Source: Romboutsia_E sp900604535 (lineage in GTDB: Bacteria > Bacillota > Clostridia > Peptostreptococcales > Peptostreptococcaceae). From it: DNA of 64,000 nt. Location of the stretch: the NCBI RefSeq assembly GCF_900604535.1, contig NZ_UWOT01000001.1, positions 186,001-250,000 of the forward strand, given 5' to 3'. Below are positions 18,592 to 27,188 of this stretch, in pieces. A program made the translations under genes and the position numbers. The notes beneath the pieces are model-generated. The model saw only the letters and a program-made list of their open reading frames with translations, was not told where the DNA came from and ran no database searches. The first letter of the stretch is position 1, and each line of letters begins with the position of its first letter.

Positions 18592-19053
18592 TTATTTATC
18601 TTGAATTACCCATTGCCAAGTATTCTCATTAAATATTGCATTATAGAATGCTCCTATAGACATGCTTAAGAATTTAGCAGCTCCTTGTTTTACATTTTCA
18701 TCGTAATACTTTGTGAACCTTGGATCATCAACATATATTTGCCCTAGATTTAAATGAGCTTGAGGTGGATAAGTTCCAAAGTATTCTAACCATTTCTTAT
18801 GAAGCCTTACAACTTCCATAGCTAATTCATTTGAAGGATCATTTATCTTCATAGCTTCTAATAATTTTTCATTAATTTCAATTCTTATTCTTTCACTTTC
18901 ATTATATTCTTCTTCACTTAAGCCTGCAAATTTTTTATTACTTTTATTTACTCTCTTATCTCCATATTTTTCTCTTATTTCTTTCCCATACTTTTCTTCA
19001 TTTTTCTTTATAATATCTTTTTTAAAACCTTCAAATTTTTCTTTATTAGACAT
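18592..19053 (-). CDS. TipAS drug-binding domain fragment of a split MerR regulator
   Basis: This is the ligand-binding half of a TipA/Mta-type regulator, in which the domain traps thiopeptide-like or other drugs. Motifs typical of the family are KEKFEGFKKD, YPPQAHLNLG, DDPRFTKYYD, and the C-terminal helix GAAKFLSMSIGAFY. An in-frame TTG eight codons upstream is possible, but the ATG has a clean AAAGGAG eight bases before it. The HTH half lies upstream in another frame, separated by a stop beyond an A7 tract. The fragment could be made alone, as Streptomyces makes TipAS from an internal start, or as part of the full protein if slippage occurs. Confidence 0.8.
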   Translation of the reverse strand: MSNKEKFEGFKKDIIKKNEEKYGKEIREKYGDKRVNKSNKKFAGLSEEEYNESERIRIEINEKLLEAMKINDPSNELAMEVVRLHKKWLEYFGTYPPQAHLNLGQIYVDDPRFTKYYDENVKQGAAKFLSMSIGAFYNAIFNENTWQWVIQDK

Positions 19054-19127
19054 TTCTTCTTCTCCTTTTAACGACAATAACGTTCGGTCTATATTATTTA
19101 ATAATTTTTCAATCTGCTTTTGTCTTT

Positions 19128-19391
19128 CTAGTAAATTTTTTTATGCTCATGTAGTGCTTCTACACAATCAAACTCTTCACTATGTATTACAGATTTTATT
19201 TTTTCTAAAGGTAAATCAAGTTCTTTATAAAATAGTATTTGCTGAAGTAAATTAACCTCTTCTTCTCCATATATCCTATATCCAGATGAGCTTATTCTTT
19301 TAGGCTTTAAAAGTCCTATTTCATCATAATATCTAAGAGTTCTTGTACTTACTCCTGCTAATTTTGAAAGATTATTTATTGTATATTCCAT
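19128..19391 (-). CDS. MerR-type DNA-binding fragment of the split TipAS regulator
   Basis: An 87-residue N-terminal MerR domain: YTINNLSKLAGVSTRTLRYYDEIGLL gives the helix-turn-helix and wing, followed by a dimer helix up to ALHEHKK. The frame then ends at TAG after A7 (19136-19142). Adding one A would continue into LLERQKQIEKLLNNI, the expected coiled coil, and on into the TipAS domain without another stop. It starts at ATG behind AAGGAGG, with its own MerR-style promoter. As it stands it may bind DNA but cannot sense ligand. Confidence 0.85.
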   Translation of the reverse strand: MEYTINNLSKLAGVSTRTLRYYDEIGLLKPKRISSSGYRIYGEEEVNLLQQILFYKELDLPLEKIKSVIHSEEFDCVEALHEHKKIY

Positions 19392-19413
19392 ATTAACTTA
19401 CCTCCTTACTATT

Positions 19414-19444
19414 AAGATAAACTTTTACGTAACGTTAATGTCAA
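19414..19444 (-). promoter_or_regulatory. MerR-style promoter with 19-base spacer
   Basis: Minus strand: -35 TTGACA (19439-19444), 19-base spacer, -10 TATCTT (19414-19419). The spacer contains the partly dyad TTAACGTTACGTAA. A 19-base spacer is the mark of promoters twisted open by MerR proteins, so this is probably an autoregulated site. Confidence 0.8.
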
Positions 19445-19474
19445 CATTTTTTTAATATTTTTAACTTTTAATAA

Positions 19475-19500
19475 AAAATGACCTATAAATAGGTCATTTT
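19475..19500 (-). terminator. Terminator after the BlaR1-like pseudogene
   Basis: Perfect 12-base arms AAAATGACCTAT / ATAGGTCATTTT with a very short centre and a T run on the minus strand. It separates the BlaI/BlaR1-like pair from the MerR-type promoter. Confidence 0.82.
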
Positions 19501-19533
19501 AAACTATAGCTAATCTTTGTCAGCTTTTTATAT

Positions 19534-21769
19534 TCACTTTATAATATGCTTTATTTCCTTTATATCATTATCATAAATCTTATAATTATGTTCTTCTATC
19601 AAATTTTTATATTCATCATATTTTTTATAAATCATCACATGGTATCCATCAGTATCTTTCTTGGTAGTCATTTCATATTTATATCTTTTCCCATCTATAA
19701 CTGCTTCTCTAGTTCCTATCCACGATGGGTATGTATATAACTCTTCTACCATATATATTTTATCTTGTGCTTCTACATTTATACTTGGATACTCTTTAGA
19801 ATATTTTCCATCTATCCTATTTTCATCTACATTAATATCAGCTTCTCTATTTATGCTTTTTAGGTATTCTTTAGCCTGATTTTCTTGTTGCTTAGCTAAT
19901 TCATTAAAATATTTTTCTGTATTGATCACTTTATACCATAAATAAACTGGGAATATCTCTTGTCTAGAACTTAAGTAATAAGAACCATCCAGAGGTATTT
20001 TATAATCAATTAAGTAATATTTATTATCTTCACCTATTTTAAATTTTATTGCTACAGTTTCACAATATGACCTTGTCAGAATAGAAAAAACATCATTTTC
20101 AAATTCAAAACTACCATAATTAAATACTACATATGTTTCAATTATATTTTTATTTTCTTTACTTCCTAATATCTTATAACCTTCTGAATCTAGCTCTCCT
20201 CCAAAATCATTATCATACATAAACTTTTTTATGGTATTGGATATGGCTTCATCTAAAGTAGTTCCTACTTGTCTATATATACTTAATTTTTCTATTAATA
20301 AATTAAAACTTTCTTCACTTTTATTAAATTTATTTATACTATCAATTCCTAAAGCATTTTCTACATCATTTTTATTAAATTTAAGTTCATATTTTAATTC
20401 TGATTCTTTATGGCTACTTTTATCTAATATGTAATATTCTATATTTTCTAAGTTATCTATTAACGAAAATATTATTGTTGAGTTTACAAACAGTTTATAT
20501 TCTAGCTCTGATTTATTTATATCTTTTAATTTATAATATACTCTTATTCCATATGGTTCTTTATCTGTTTTAATCTCAATACTTTCTTTCTCCCAGCCAA
20601 GAGTTAAATTTTGTAGCAAATTATTGATATTACTTGCATTTCCAACATAAGCATTTTTATATTCTAATAATCCTTCTAAATTTCCTTTTACTATATCATC
20701 TTTTGAATCACTTTTACTTGTTAAAAGTATAGTTCCTAAAACCAACATACAACTAACACCCATAACACTTATCAATACTTTTCTATTTTTAAATATTTTA
20801 GCTTTTTTTATCATGTTAATCCTTTTTTTAAGAATTTTTTTGTTATCTGCCATTCCAAGTATTCCTATATTTTTAGGAATTATATTTACTCTTTCAATTA
20901 AAGTTATAATAGTCATAGCATAATTTTTATGTTCACTTTCATCTAATACTTTTACTACCATTTCGTCAGTTGCTAATTCCATATCTTCTCTTATTTTTTT
21001 AAATAAATACCATATCAATGGATTAAACCAATGAACACATTGGAGTAATATTAATAAATAATTAACTAAAATATCACATCTTTTATAATGAGATAACTCA
21101 TGCAATAATATATGTTCTACTTCATCATCATTTAGGTCTATCATAGAATATGGAAATATGATTTTAGGTTTTATTATTTTGCAAAGTCCAGGAGTTCTAA
21201 TATCTTCATTTATACTTATATCTATATTAGTCCTTATTCCCATATTATTTTTACATTTTATTAAAAGTAATTCTAATCTTTCATCTATATTTTTATTGTC
21301 TTTTTTAAGGTTATAATTTAATACAAAATTCATAAATACAGCTACAAATAGTGATGTAATAAATCCTCCTAACCATATTAAAGGTAAAATATCAAAAACT
21401 ACACTTTTAGAATTTCTAAACTCTTTCTTAGTAGTAAATGTTGATTCTTCATTAATTATTACATTATTTTCAGTATTACTACTGTAAGTCATATCATCTA
21501 TATCATAACCTTCAGTGTATTCATTTTTAGAAATATCTAAACTTTCATCATAGCTATTGATTTGACTTATATTTATAGGTAATTTATTAAACACACTTAA
21601 GCTACTTTGCGGACCAAATGGAATTATTAATTTTATTACAAGCAACATCCATAGTAAATAACTCCATTTACCACTTATCTCTTAATATACACTTTACTAA
21701 AAGAATTACTATACCTACTATACTTGCATGTATAGATGCTTCTAGAACAATACTCCATAATTTACTCAT
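19534..21769 (-). pseudogene. M56/BlaR1-like sensor protease, frameshifted near the N-terminus
   Basis: Integral membrane metalloprotease expected to sense cell-wall stress or beta-lactams and cleave the neighbouring BlaI repressor. The first piece (ATG 21769, stop at 21668) encodes 33 residues with one membrane helix. The second frame begins at MLLVIKLIIPFG (21648) and runs 704 residues with the zinc motif HELSH (183-187), further helices, one at about 293-312, and a large outer region that resembles DUF4825. The pieces differ by one frame, and the joint lies where related proteins read DKWSGKWSYLLW. The change fits loss of AGTGG between two TGG repeats. No good ribosome site precedes the second piece, so full function is unlikely unless this is a sequence error. 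Confidence 0.8.
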
Positions 21770-21788
21770 CTTACACCCCTATACATAT

Positions 21789-22160
21789 CTAATCTTCATC
21801 TAATAGATTTTTAAGTTCTTCTATATCATCTTTAGACATTTTTTTATTCTTTATAAAACTAGCTACCATCATATTTATAGATCCATTATAAAGCTTTTCT
21901 AAAAATGAACTACTTGCTAAATTTTTATATTCATCCTCACCTATATTAGGATAATATATATAAGACTTTTTATTGCTCTTATCTACTTTTAAAGCTCCCT
22001 TTGTTACCAGTCTTGTAATTAAAGTTTGTATAGTTTTGGGCTTCCAATCTGTGATAGTACTTAATTTTTCTATTATTTGAGAGCTTGTTCCACTTTTTAT
22101 ATTCCAAAGTACTTTCATCACTTCTAGTTCACTTTCTGATATTTGTATCATATTTTTCAT
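21789..22160 (-). CDS. BlaI/MecI/CopY family repressor
   Basis: Winged-helix repressor that dimerises on TACA-N2-TGTA sites and is inactivated by proteolysis by its sensor. The protein shows ISESELEVMKVLW, then KTIQTLITRLVTKGAL (recognition helix and wing), and a C-terminal dimer domain. The start is set at ATG 22160, eight bases after GGAGG; an ATG 15 bases earlier is part of the ribosome site itself. At 123 residues it is full length. It is the first gene of an operon with the BlaR1-like sensor, and two operators lie in its promoter. Confidence 0.93.
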   Translation of the reverse strand: MKNMIQISESELEVMKVLWNIKSGTSSQIIEKLSTITDWKPKTIQTLITRLVTKGALKVDKSNKKSYIYYPNIGEDEYKNLASSSFLEKLYNGSINMMVASFIKNKKMSKDDIEELKNLLDED

Positions 22161-22179
22161 TTTTAACACCTCCATTGGA

Positions 22180-22230
22180 TTACATTTGTAAGTCTATTTA
22201 ATCTTACGCTTGTAATCCATACTTTGTCAA
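22180..22230 (-). promoter_or_regulatory. blaI promoter with two BlaI operators
   Basis: Minus strand: -35 TTGACA (22225-22230), 18-base spacer, -10 TAAGAT (22201-22206). Operator TTACGCTTGTAA (22204-22215) overlaps the -10 box and TTACATTTGTAA (22180-22191) lies downstream. Both fit the known BlaI/MecI consensus TACA-N2-TGTA, the first with one mismatch. Confidence 0.83.
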
Positions 22231-22393
22231 GTGTATTGTTTTATGTATTTTGTATTTTGATGTATTCAATATTCTTATACTTTTTGCAAAGGTATTAACA
22301 TTAAGTCGTCTAATTTTTAATATAAATAAGTAAAGAATACGTTTTCTAAAAATAAATTTAATTTATATTATTTAAAAGGTTGGTGTAAATATT

Positions 22394-22729
22394 ATGGTAA
22401 GTACAATAGTAAATTTTCCTTATAATTACAGTGGGGTAGCAAGATTAGATTCTTGTGGTATAGTTCATAATCATCTATATCATGAATGTCCTGTAGGCAA
22501 AGTCTGTAGCAATATTATATATAATAAAAATAACTTTCCTATTGGTAGAGTTGATGAAAACGGAATAGTACATAACCATATAACAAAAAATTCACCTATT
22601 GGTAAAGTTGATGAAGATGGATATGTATATAGTGGTGTTTCTAAGCAGTCCTTAGTTGGAAGAATTGATGGAGATAATGCTAGTTTAGCTGGAGGTGCTT
22701 ATTTACTGCTATTGCATAATAATAAATAA
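22394..22729 (+). CDS. Small repeat protein, possible beta-flower fold
   Basis: I do not recognise a named family with certainty. The 111 residues are built from about five units of 16-19 residues with the core (P)IG-K/R-VDENGIVHNH: units begin near YSGVARLD, CPVGKV, FPIGRVDENG, SPIGKVDEDG and LVGRIDGD. Such short Gly/Asp beta repeats resemble the 4- or 5-fold beta-flower proteins. A hydrophobic glycine-containing end (GGAYLLLLHN) follows. There is no signal peptide. ATG follows AAAGGTTGGTG. It stands alone between the BlaI operon (divergent) and a flavodoxin gene (convergent). Function unknown. Confidence 0.72.
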   Translation: MVSTIVNFPYNYSGVARLDSCGIVHNHLYHECPVGKVCSNIIYNKNNFPIGRVDENGIVHNHITKNSPIGKVDEDGYVYSGVSKQSLVGRIDGDNASLAGGAYLLLLHNNK

Positions 22730-22764
22730 AAATAACTGCATGTAAATTTTCATGCAGTTATTTT
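22729..22764. terminator. Two-way terminator between repeat protein and flavodoxin
   Basis: Perfect 14-base arms AAAATAACTGCATG / CATGCAGTTATTTT around an 8-base loop, with T runs on both strands. It lies between convergent genes. Confidence 0.9.
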
Positions 22765-22778
22765 TTATTTTAATAAAT

Positions 22779-23261
22779 TTATATATTAAGACCTTTTATC
22801 CATTGTTTTATACTTTTAATGTTCTTTTCTTTATCAACTTTTAGTGGCCCCACAAATTCTATTTCTCCAACAAAGTTATTCCATTTAAGCATTTTTTTAA
22901 ATTCATCAAAACATTTTTTAGTGCTACCCCCACCACTACAAGCAAATAATCCTATATTTCTATTATATATTTTATAATCTCTAATAAATGTATTAAATGG
23001 TGATGCATAAGTTCCAACCCATATGGGTGAACCTAAAAATATATTATCATATTGATTTAAATCTATATATTTATTTATAAGTATTGGATTTTCTCTGAAA
23101 ATTACACTTTTACTTGCCCAAAAGTATTTTTTTAAGCCTTTTTTAGGAAATTCTTTTTTTGTTCTTAATTCCATAATATCTGCATCTAACTCTTTTGCAA
23201 TTATTTCTGCTATTAATTTTGTATTTCCTTCTAATGAAAAATAGACAACTAAGTTTTTCAC
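22779..23261 (-). CDS. Flavodoxin family protein
   Basis: FMN-binding flavodoxin-like protein. The phosphate loop lies near the N-terminus (YFSLEGNTKLIAEIIA), GSPIWVGTYA follows at about residues 78-87, and FACSGGGSTKK contributes to the flavin pocket. At 160 residues it is the short form. The start is GTG (23261), seven bases after AAGGAGGT. Its partner enzyme is not evident from the neighbours. It could be an electron carrier or a small NAD(P)H-flavin enzyme. Confidence 0.87.
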   Translation of the reverse strand: MKNLVVYFSLEGNTKLIAEIIAKELDADIMELRTKKEFPKKGLKKYFWASKSVIFRENPILINKYIDLNQYDNIFLGSPIWVGTYASPFNTFIRDYKIYNRNIGLFACSGGGSTKKCFDEFKKMLKWNNFVGEIEFVGPLKVDKEKNIKSIKQWIKGLNI

Positions 23262-23423
23262 AATACATACCTCCTTTTGCTTTGCTAATGTTTATCAAAT
23301 AGAATAAATATATCCTTTGTATGCAAAATTTCATTTTATATATATATAAATTTCTATTAAATACCACTACTTTAAATTATAATCATAATATATGCTAATT
23401 ATTAACTTTTTTGAGGAGATTAT

Positions 23424-23687
23424 ATGAATAATTTATTTTTATACTATATTTTTACAATTAATATAATAGGATTTATTTTAATGTATATAGATAAGATGAG
23501 AGCTATAAAAAATCAATGGCGAATTCGTGAATCCACTTTATTCACTATTGCTTATATAGGTGGTAGTGTTGGTTCTTTGTTGGGAATGTACTTATTCAGA
23601 CATAAGACAAAACATACTAAATTTACGATTGGATTTACTTTTATACTTCTTATTCAAATAGCTTTAATATCTATGTTTTATATATAA
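23424..23687 (+). CDS. DUF1294 small membrane protein
   Basis: An 87-residue integral membrane protein with three to four helices. It has the DUF1294 pattern: YIDKMRAIKNQWRI, GGSVGSLLGMYLF, and RHKTKHTKFTIG. Function is not known; the family often occurs alone or fused to cold-shock domains. The start ATG follows TTGAGGAGA. It is one of only four plus-strand genes and ends in a two-way terminator shared with asnB. Confidence 0.9.
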   Translation: MNNLFLYYIFTINIIGFILMYIDKMRAIKNQWRIRESTLFTIAYIGGSVGSLLGMYLFRHKTKHTKFTIGFTFILLIQIALISMFYI

Positions 23688-23714
23688 TTTATTATTTATT
23701 TTTATTAAAATTAA

Positions 23715-23793
23715 AAAGCTATAAACAATAGATTTTTTAAAATATGACCTTATCTAAGTACATTTTAACCTTTTATCTACTGTTTATAGCTTT
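23715..23793. terminator. Two-way terminator between DUF1294 gene and asnB
   Basis: Arms 23715-23733 and 23775-23793 pair over 19 bases with one mismatch, separated by an unusually long 41-base loop. It lies between convergent genes. Confidence 0.75.
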
Positions 23794-23808
23794 AATTTAT
23801 AATGCTAT

Positions 23809-25653
23809 TTATTTATCTTTATCTATAAAAAATCTTTTATACCATACTAAAAATGTATATATTACCCAAATCTTCCTTGCATTATTCTCATTTCCATTAT
23901 AATGATTTTCTAGTAATTTTACTATCTTGGTAGTATCGAAAAATTCTCTAGCATAATCACTCTCAAAAGATTCTTTTACTATTCTATGATATTTTTCTTC
24001 TTTTAGCCACTCTCTTATTGGAACAGGGAATCCTTTTTTCTCTCTTTTGGCCCATTCATCTGGAAGTACTTCATTAGCTGCTTTTCTTAAAACATATTTA
24101 GTATTTTCATCATTAACTCGATAGTCTCTAGGTATATCTTCAGCAACATTCATAACCTCTTTATCTAAAAAAGGAACTCTTAATTCTAAAGAATGTGCCA
24201 TACTCATCTTATCTGCTTTTAATAATATATCCCCCGGTAACCAAAGATTTAAATCTAAATATTGTTTCTTAGTTAAATCATCTTTATCTTTTACCTTTTC
24301 ATATATAGGTTTAGTTATATCTTTTATTGACGGTGATTGAGAATATTCTTTGCTTAGTATATCTTTTGCTTCATCTTCTTCAAAAATAAAAGCTTGTCCT
24401 ATAAAGTAATCTTCAACATTACTTCCTCCTTTAACCATTAACATTTTACCTTTAAAATACGGTTTATTCTTAACCAGCTTAGCTAGTGATTTTCTTAAAG
24501 GTTTAGGAACTTTCTTATATTTTTTCATGACTGGAGTTTCATCATACCATTCATAACCACCAAATAGTTCATCTGCACCTTCTCCTGATAAAACCACTGT
24601 AACGTGTTTCCTTGCTAACTCAGATAAGAAGTATAATGGAATTGATGATGGATTTGCTTGTGGCTCATCCATATGATATTGAATACAATCCAGTTTATCA
24701 AAACACTCGTCAGCACTTATAATTTTACTTAAATTTTCTATTTCAAGCATATTAGATAAGTCTTTTGCTAAATTAGATTCATTAAACTTATCTTGCTCAA
24801 ATCCAACTGAAAAAGTTTTTTGTGGCATTAAAACACTAGTTATATAACTAGAATCTACTCCACCAGATAAAAATGAACCTAAAGGAACTTCACTATTTTT
24901 ATGAACTTCTACAGATTGATTAACTATATGCTTAACTTCATTTATATAATTTTCTAATGTATTTTCTTTTTCATCAAAATTGATATCCCAGTATCTTTTT
25001 ATTTCCATCTTTTCATTTTCATAAGTAAAGTAATGAGCTGGTGGAAGTTTAAATACTCCTTTAAAGAAAGTTTCATTTAAAACTGAATATTGGAACGTTA
25101 GATAGGGTTTTAAAGCATCTTTATTTACTTCTTTTACGAAATCTGGATGTTTTAAAAAACTTTTTATCTCTGATCCAAATAAGAATGATTTTTCACCTTT
25201 TCCTACCAAAGTAGTGTAATAAAAAGGTTTTATACCAAAATGATCTCTTGCACCAAATAATTTCTTATTTTTAATATCGAAAATTACAAAAGCAAACATT
25301 CCCCTAAGCTTATGTACCATATCTTCTTTATATTCTTCATAAGAATGTACTAGAACCTCACTATCTGTATTAGTTTTAAATATATGCCCTCTTTGTATTA
25401 ATTCATCTCTTAGCTCTTGATAATTGTATATTTCACCATTAAATACTAATGCTATACTTTTATCTTCATTAAATAAAGGTTGAGCTCCATGAGCTACATC
25501 TATTATGCTAAGTCTTCTAAAGCCTAATGCTACATCCTCATTTATAAATTCACCAGTTTGATCTGGACCTCTATGTATTATAGCATCTAACATACCCTTT
25601 AATATATATTCCTTATTATTTGCTTTGCTAACAAATCCAACAAATCCACACAT
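23809..25653 (-). CDS. asnB: Asparagine synthase (glutamine-hydrolysing)
   Basis: Makes asparagine from aspartate, ATP and glutamine. The N-terminal class II glutaminase domain starts MCGFVGF; its Cys2 is the nucleophile, so the start must be at 25653 although the frame extends 23 codons further. GGGGGAG lies just upstream. The synthetase domain has the PP-loop SGGVDSS (263-269), SGEGADELFGGY and LRVPFLDK. At 614 residues it is full length. It is transcribed alone from a promoter with an extended -10 (25713-25742). Confidence 0.96.
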   Translation of the reverse strand: MCGFVGFVSKANNKEYILKGMLDAIIHRGPDQTGEFINEDVALGFRRLSIIDVAHGAQPLFNEDKSIALVFNGEIYNYQELRDELIQRGHIFKTNTDSEVLVHSYEEYKEDMVHKLRGMFAFVIFDIKNKKLFGARDHFGIKPFYYTTLVGKGEKSFLFGSEIKSFLKHPDFVKEVNKDALKPYLTFQYSVLNETFFKGVFKLPPAHYFTYENEKMEIKRYWDINFDEKENTLENYINEVKHIVNQSVEVHKNSEVPLGSFLSGGVDSSYITSVLMPQKTFSVGFEQDKFNESNLAKDLSNMLEIENLSKIISADECFDKLDCIQYHMDEPQANPSSIPLYFLSELARKHVTVVLSGEGADELFGGYEWYDETPVMKKYKKVPKPLRKSLAKLVKNKPYFKGKMLMVKGGSNVEDYFIGQAFIFEEDEAKDILSKEYSQSPSIKDITKPIYEKVKDKDDLTKKQYLDLNLWLPGDILLKADKMSMAHSLELRVPFLDKEVMNVAEDIPRDYRVNDENTKYVLRKAANEVLPDEWAKREKKGFPVPIREWLKEEKYHRIVKESFESDYAREFFDTTKIVKLLENHYNGNENNARKIWVIYTFLVWYKRFFIDKDK

Positions 25654-25712
25654 ACATATCTCCCCCTCTATGTTTAAGTTTTTGTTATATAATATTCTGT
25701 TTGCAAAGCTAT

Positions 25713-25742
25713 AGTATATCATATTTTCCCTTATTTTTACAA
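25713..25742 (-). promoter_or_regulatory. asnB promoter with extended -10
   Basis: Minus strand: -35 TTGTAA (25737-25742), 18-base spacer, extended -10 TGATATACT (-10 hexamer 25713-25718). It lies about 60 bases before the asnB start. Confidence 0.65.
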
Positions 25743-25784
25743 TTTGTTACATTTTCTTAATAATTAAATTATATATATATAAAT

Positions 25785-25827
25785 AAAAACGCAAAATCTA
25801 GACTTTAAATTCTAAATTTTGCGTTTT
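25785..25827 (-). terminator. Terminator after uraA
   Basis: Imperfect arms around AAAACGCAAAAT and ATTTTGCGTTTT, followed by an AT-rich stretch on the minus strand; placed just after the uraA stop. Confidence 0.78.
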
Positions 25828-25832
25828 CTATT

Positions 25833-27077
25833 TTAGTTATTAGCACTAGAAACTTTCATGCTAACTTTTGTTTTTTCAGTTTTAAATTGGTCATTATTTA
25901 ATAATCTATTTAAGATTATACCTATTATTGCTGCTAGACTTAATCCTGTTATTTTAACACTTTGAGTTATAGGTATACCGATTGATATTCCTTTACCATC
26001 TAAGTAAGTAGTTCCTAGACCTATTACTAGTATAGTAGCAATTATTATTATATTATTCTTATTCTCTGAGCATTTACTATCCTTTATAGTTTTTAATCCT
26101 ACAAAAGTTATCATAGAGAATAACATTAAACTTATTCCTCCCATTACTGCCTGAGGTATACTTTGAAGGAAACCTCCAAATTTTCCTACACAAGCAAGAA
26201 GTATAGCTATTACTGCTGTACGTCTTAAGTTTGCTGGGTCATAGTTTTTAGTTATTGCAAGTACTGCTGTATTTTCTCCATAAGTTGTATTTGCTGGCCC
26301 ACCTAAGAATCCTGCTACTATAGTAGCTAAACCATCTCCAAGTAATGTTTTGTGTAGACCTGGATTTTCTAAAAAGTTTTTACCTACAACTGCTCCATTA
26401 GTAGTCATATCTCCTATATGCTCCATAAATACCGCTAATACTACTGGTGCTATTATAACTATTGCTTCTAAACTAAACTTTGGTAATGTAAAGTTTGGAA
26501 CTTGGAATAAACCTGCACTTGTTATTGTTGATGTATCAACTAATCCTGTAAAGTAACATACTAAATATCCTACAACTACAGCAATTAATATTCCTATTTG
26601 CTTTATAAATCCTTTACCGAATACGTTTATACATATAGCTATACCTAAAGTTAATGTAGCTATCATTATATTTGTTACAGCCATGTTATATGCACTTGGT
26701 ATTAAATTTAATCCGATTACTGCTATCATTGCTCCTGTAACTTGAGGTGGAAAATATTTTTTAATCTTTTCTGCACCTACATATCTAACTAATAGTGAAA
26801 GTAATACATATACTAATCCGGCTACCATTATACCACCTTGTGCATATGCTAAATCTCCTCCGTTAGCATCTTTAGCAGCTATTATGACTGGTATAAATGC
26901 AAAACTTGATCCTAAAAATACTGGAACCTTACGTTCTGTACAGAAGTGGAAAATTAAAGTTCCTAAACCTGCACAAAATACTGCTACTGATGGGTCAAAA
27001 CCAGTTAATAATGGAACTAAAACTGTAGCTCCAAACATTGCTAATAAGTGTTGAAATGACATGATTAATTTCTTCAT
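25833..27077 (-). CDS. uraA: Uracil permease
   Basis: Proton-coupled uracil transporter of the NCS2 family, with 14 membrane spans expected. Recognisable parts are the N-terminal QHLLAMFGATVLVP, LGSSFAFIPVI, the transport-site segments VFMEHIGDM and GGPANTTYGENTAVL, and the family length of 414. ATG follows GGGAGG. It lies downstream of pyrR, with a leader holding a PyrR-like binding loop (27120-27139), which fits repression when uridine nucleotides are plentiful. Confidence 0.95.
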   Translation of the reverse strand: MKKLIMSFQHLLAMFGATVLVPLLTGFDPSVAVFCAGLGTLIFHFCTERKVPVFLGSSFAFIPVIIAAKDANGGDLAYAQGGIMVAGLVYVLLSLLVRYVGAEKIKKYFPPQVTGAMIAVIGLNLIPSAYNMAVTNIMIATLTLGIAICINVFGKGFIKQIGILIAVVVGYLVCYFTGLVDTSTITSAGLFQVPNFTLPKFSLEAIVIIAPVVLAVFMEHIGDMTTNGAVVGKNFLENPGLHKTLLGDGLATIVAGFLGGPANTTYGENTAVLAITKNYDPANLRRTAVIAILLACVGKFGGFLQSIPQAVMGGISLMLFSMITFVGLKTIKDSKCSENKNNIIIIATILVIGLGTTYLDGKGISIGIPITQSVKITGLSLAAIIGIILNRLLNNDQFKTEKTKVSMKVSSANN

Positions 27078-27082
27078 AAAAA

Positions 27083-27139
27083 CCTCCCAAATTTTTTTAG
27101 GGAGAACTATTCTCCCTTTTTCAGTCTCTCTGTACTGAA
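27083..27139 (-). promoter_or_regulatory. uraA leader: uraA leader with PyrR-like loop and Shine-Dalgarno switch
   Basis: Going 5' to 3' on the minus strand: a 6-base stem holding loop ACAGAGAG (27120-27139), then a perfect 8-base hairpin AGGGAGAA / TTCTCCCT (27099-27117), then the ribosome site GGGAGG (27083-27088). The hairpin is followed by A's, not T's, so it is not a terminator. Its CTCCC arm could instead pair with the ribosome site. Translational control by PyrR is inferred. Confidence 0.55.
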
Positions 27140-27188
27140 TTAAAAGGCAATATAAAACCTTCTTTAATTTTATTTTTATATTATGTTA

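Noticed and set aside
23143..23367. 74-codon minus frame overlapping the flavodoxin gene start
   Set aside because: It overlaps the flavodoxin frame and passes through its ribosome site. Its sequence is a frameshifted reading of the flavodoxin N-terminus.
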